A stretch of 6,478 nucleotides of DNA from Thermoguttaceae bacterium (GTDB lineage: Bacteria > Planctomycetota > Planctomycetia > Pirellulales > Thermoguttaceae): positions 3,916-10,393 of the forward strand of contig JANLFZ010000029.1 of assembly GCA_024653385.1 (NCBI GenBank). The letters are read 5' to 3'. This document shows positions 6,333-6,478 of this stretch, piece after piece (positions within the stretch are counted from its first letter, which is position 1; each line of letters opens with the position of its first letter). A program made the position numbers and the translations under genes. The notes beneath the pieces are model-generated. The model ran no database searches, had not been told where the DNA came from, and worked only from the letters and a program-made list of their open reading frames with translations.

Positions 6333-6336
6333 CCTC
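6333..6336 (-). promoter_or_regulatory. Shine-Dalgarno site that decides the ATPase start
   Basis: GAGG on the minus strand, 6 bases before the ATG at 6326. It favours this ATG over the in-frame TTG thirty bases upstream, for which I see no equally good site. Confidence 0.55.
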
Positions 6337-6364
6337 GTGGGACGCGCGATGAGCAAACTCGTTT

Positions 6365-6384
6365 CCCTCTACGCTTCCAGAGGG
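6365..6384 (-). other. Hairpin in the leader of the ABC unit
   Basis: A perfect 6-bp inverted repeat, CCCTCT / AGAGGG, with an 8-base loop lies about 40-60 bases before the ATPase ATG. The rest of 6327-6478 shows no convincing coding frame on the minus strand: a TAG in the ATPase frame at 6371-6369 closes it. I find no clear promoter there either. The hairpin could be a leader structure, an operator, or the end of a gene outside the window; no T-run follows it on either strand. Confidence 0.3.
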
Positions 6385-6478
6385 GCCGTGGTTCGGTGTC
6401 CAGCCAACAAAACACGATGACCTTCGCAAGGACGGTCCCGATTTTCGCGGCAAAGCCCAGGAATGTGGGCCCGTCCGC

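Noticed and set aside
5434..6453. Minus-strand open frame of 339 codons overlapping the ATPase in another frame
   Set aside because: The translation is Arg/Pro/Gly-rich with no motifs, while the overlapping frame has every ABC ATPase motif.
1..6478. CRISPR array, tRNA, insertion sequence ends, phage or defence genes
   Set aside because: I saw no regularly spaced direct repeats, no tRNA-like cloverleaf, no transposase motif and no phage protein; the layout is that of ordinary chromosomal operons.

Overview
The window is GC-rich and carries seven genes, all on the minus strand and tightly packed. The last one runs off the left edge. The best lineage clue is the gene at 548-982. It looks like the Minf_1886 family (TIGR04138), which as I recall is restricted to Planctomycetes and Verrucomicrobia. 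With the high GC content and the style of the ABC permease, this suggests a planctomycete or close PVC relative. That placement is from memory of families, not from a search.

In the direction of transcription (right to left), the first block (about 6326 down to 2013) is a three-gene ABC transport unit. It encodes a cytoplasmic ATPase (5430-6326), an ABC-2/NosY-like permease with an extracytoplasmic domain of about 285 residues (3548-5440), and a membrane-anchored protein with a large, probably exported, helical domain (2013-3551). The genes overlap by 11 and 4 bases and have good internal Shine-Dalgarno sites, so they are very probably one mRNA making one complex. The substrate is unknown. 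Three HxH motifs crowd the start of the permease ectodomain, and the anchored protein has an H-x3-C-x3-H motif around its only cysteine.

A 182-base gap (1831-2012) follows. It holds GC-rich dyads and one weak promoter-like site.

The second block (1830 down to the left edge) encodes a RicT/YaaT-type PSP1-domain protein with two C-x4-CC motifs, the Minf_1886-family protein (joined by an ATGA overlap), a 68-residue single-pass membrane protein (1 base further on), and a 4Fe-4S dicluster ferredoxin cut by the left edge. RicT proteins are known to carry Fe-S clusters, so a ferredoxin in the same probable operon is suggestive.

No tRNA, rRNA, CRISPR array, insertion sequence or prophage signal was seen. 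The long open frames on the plus strand are antisense shadows of the GC-rich minus-strand genes.
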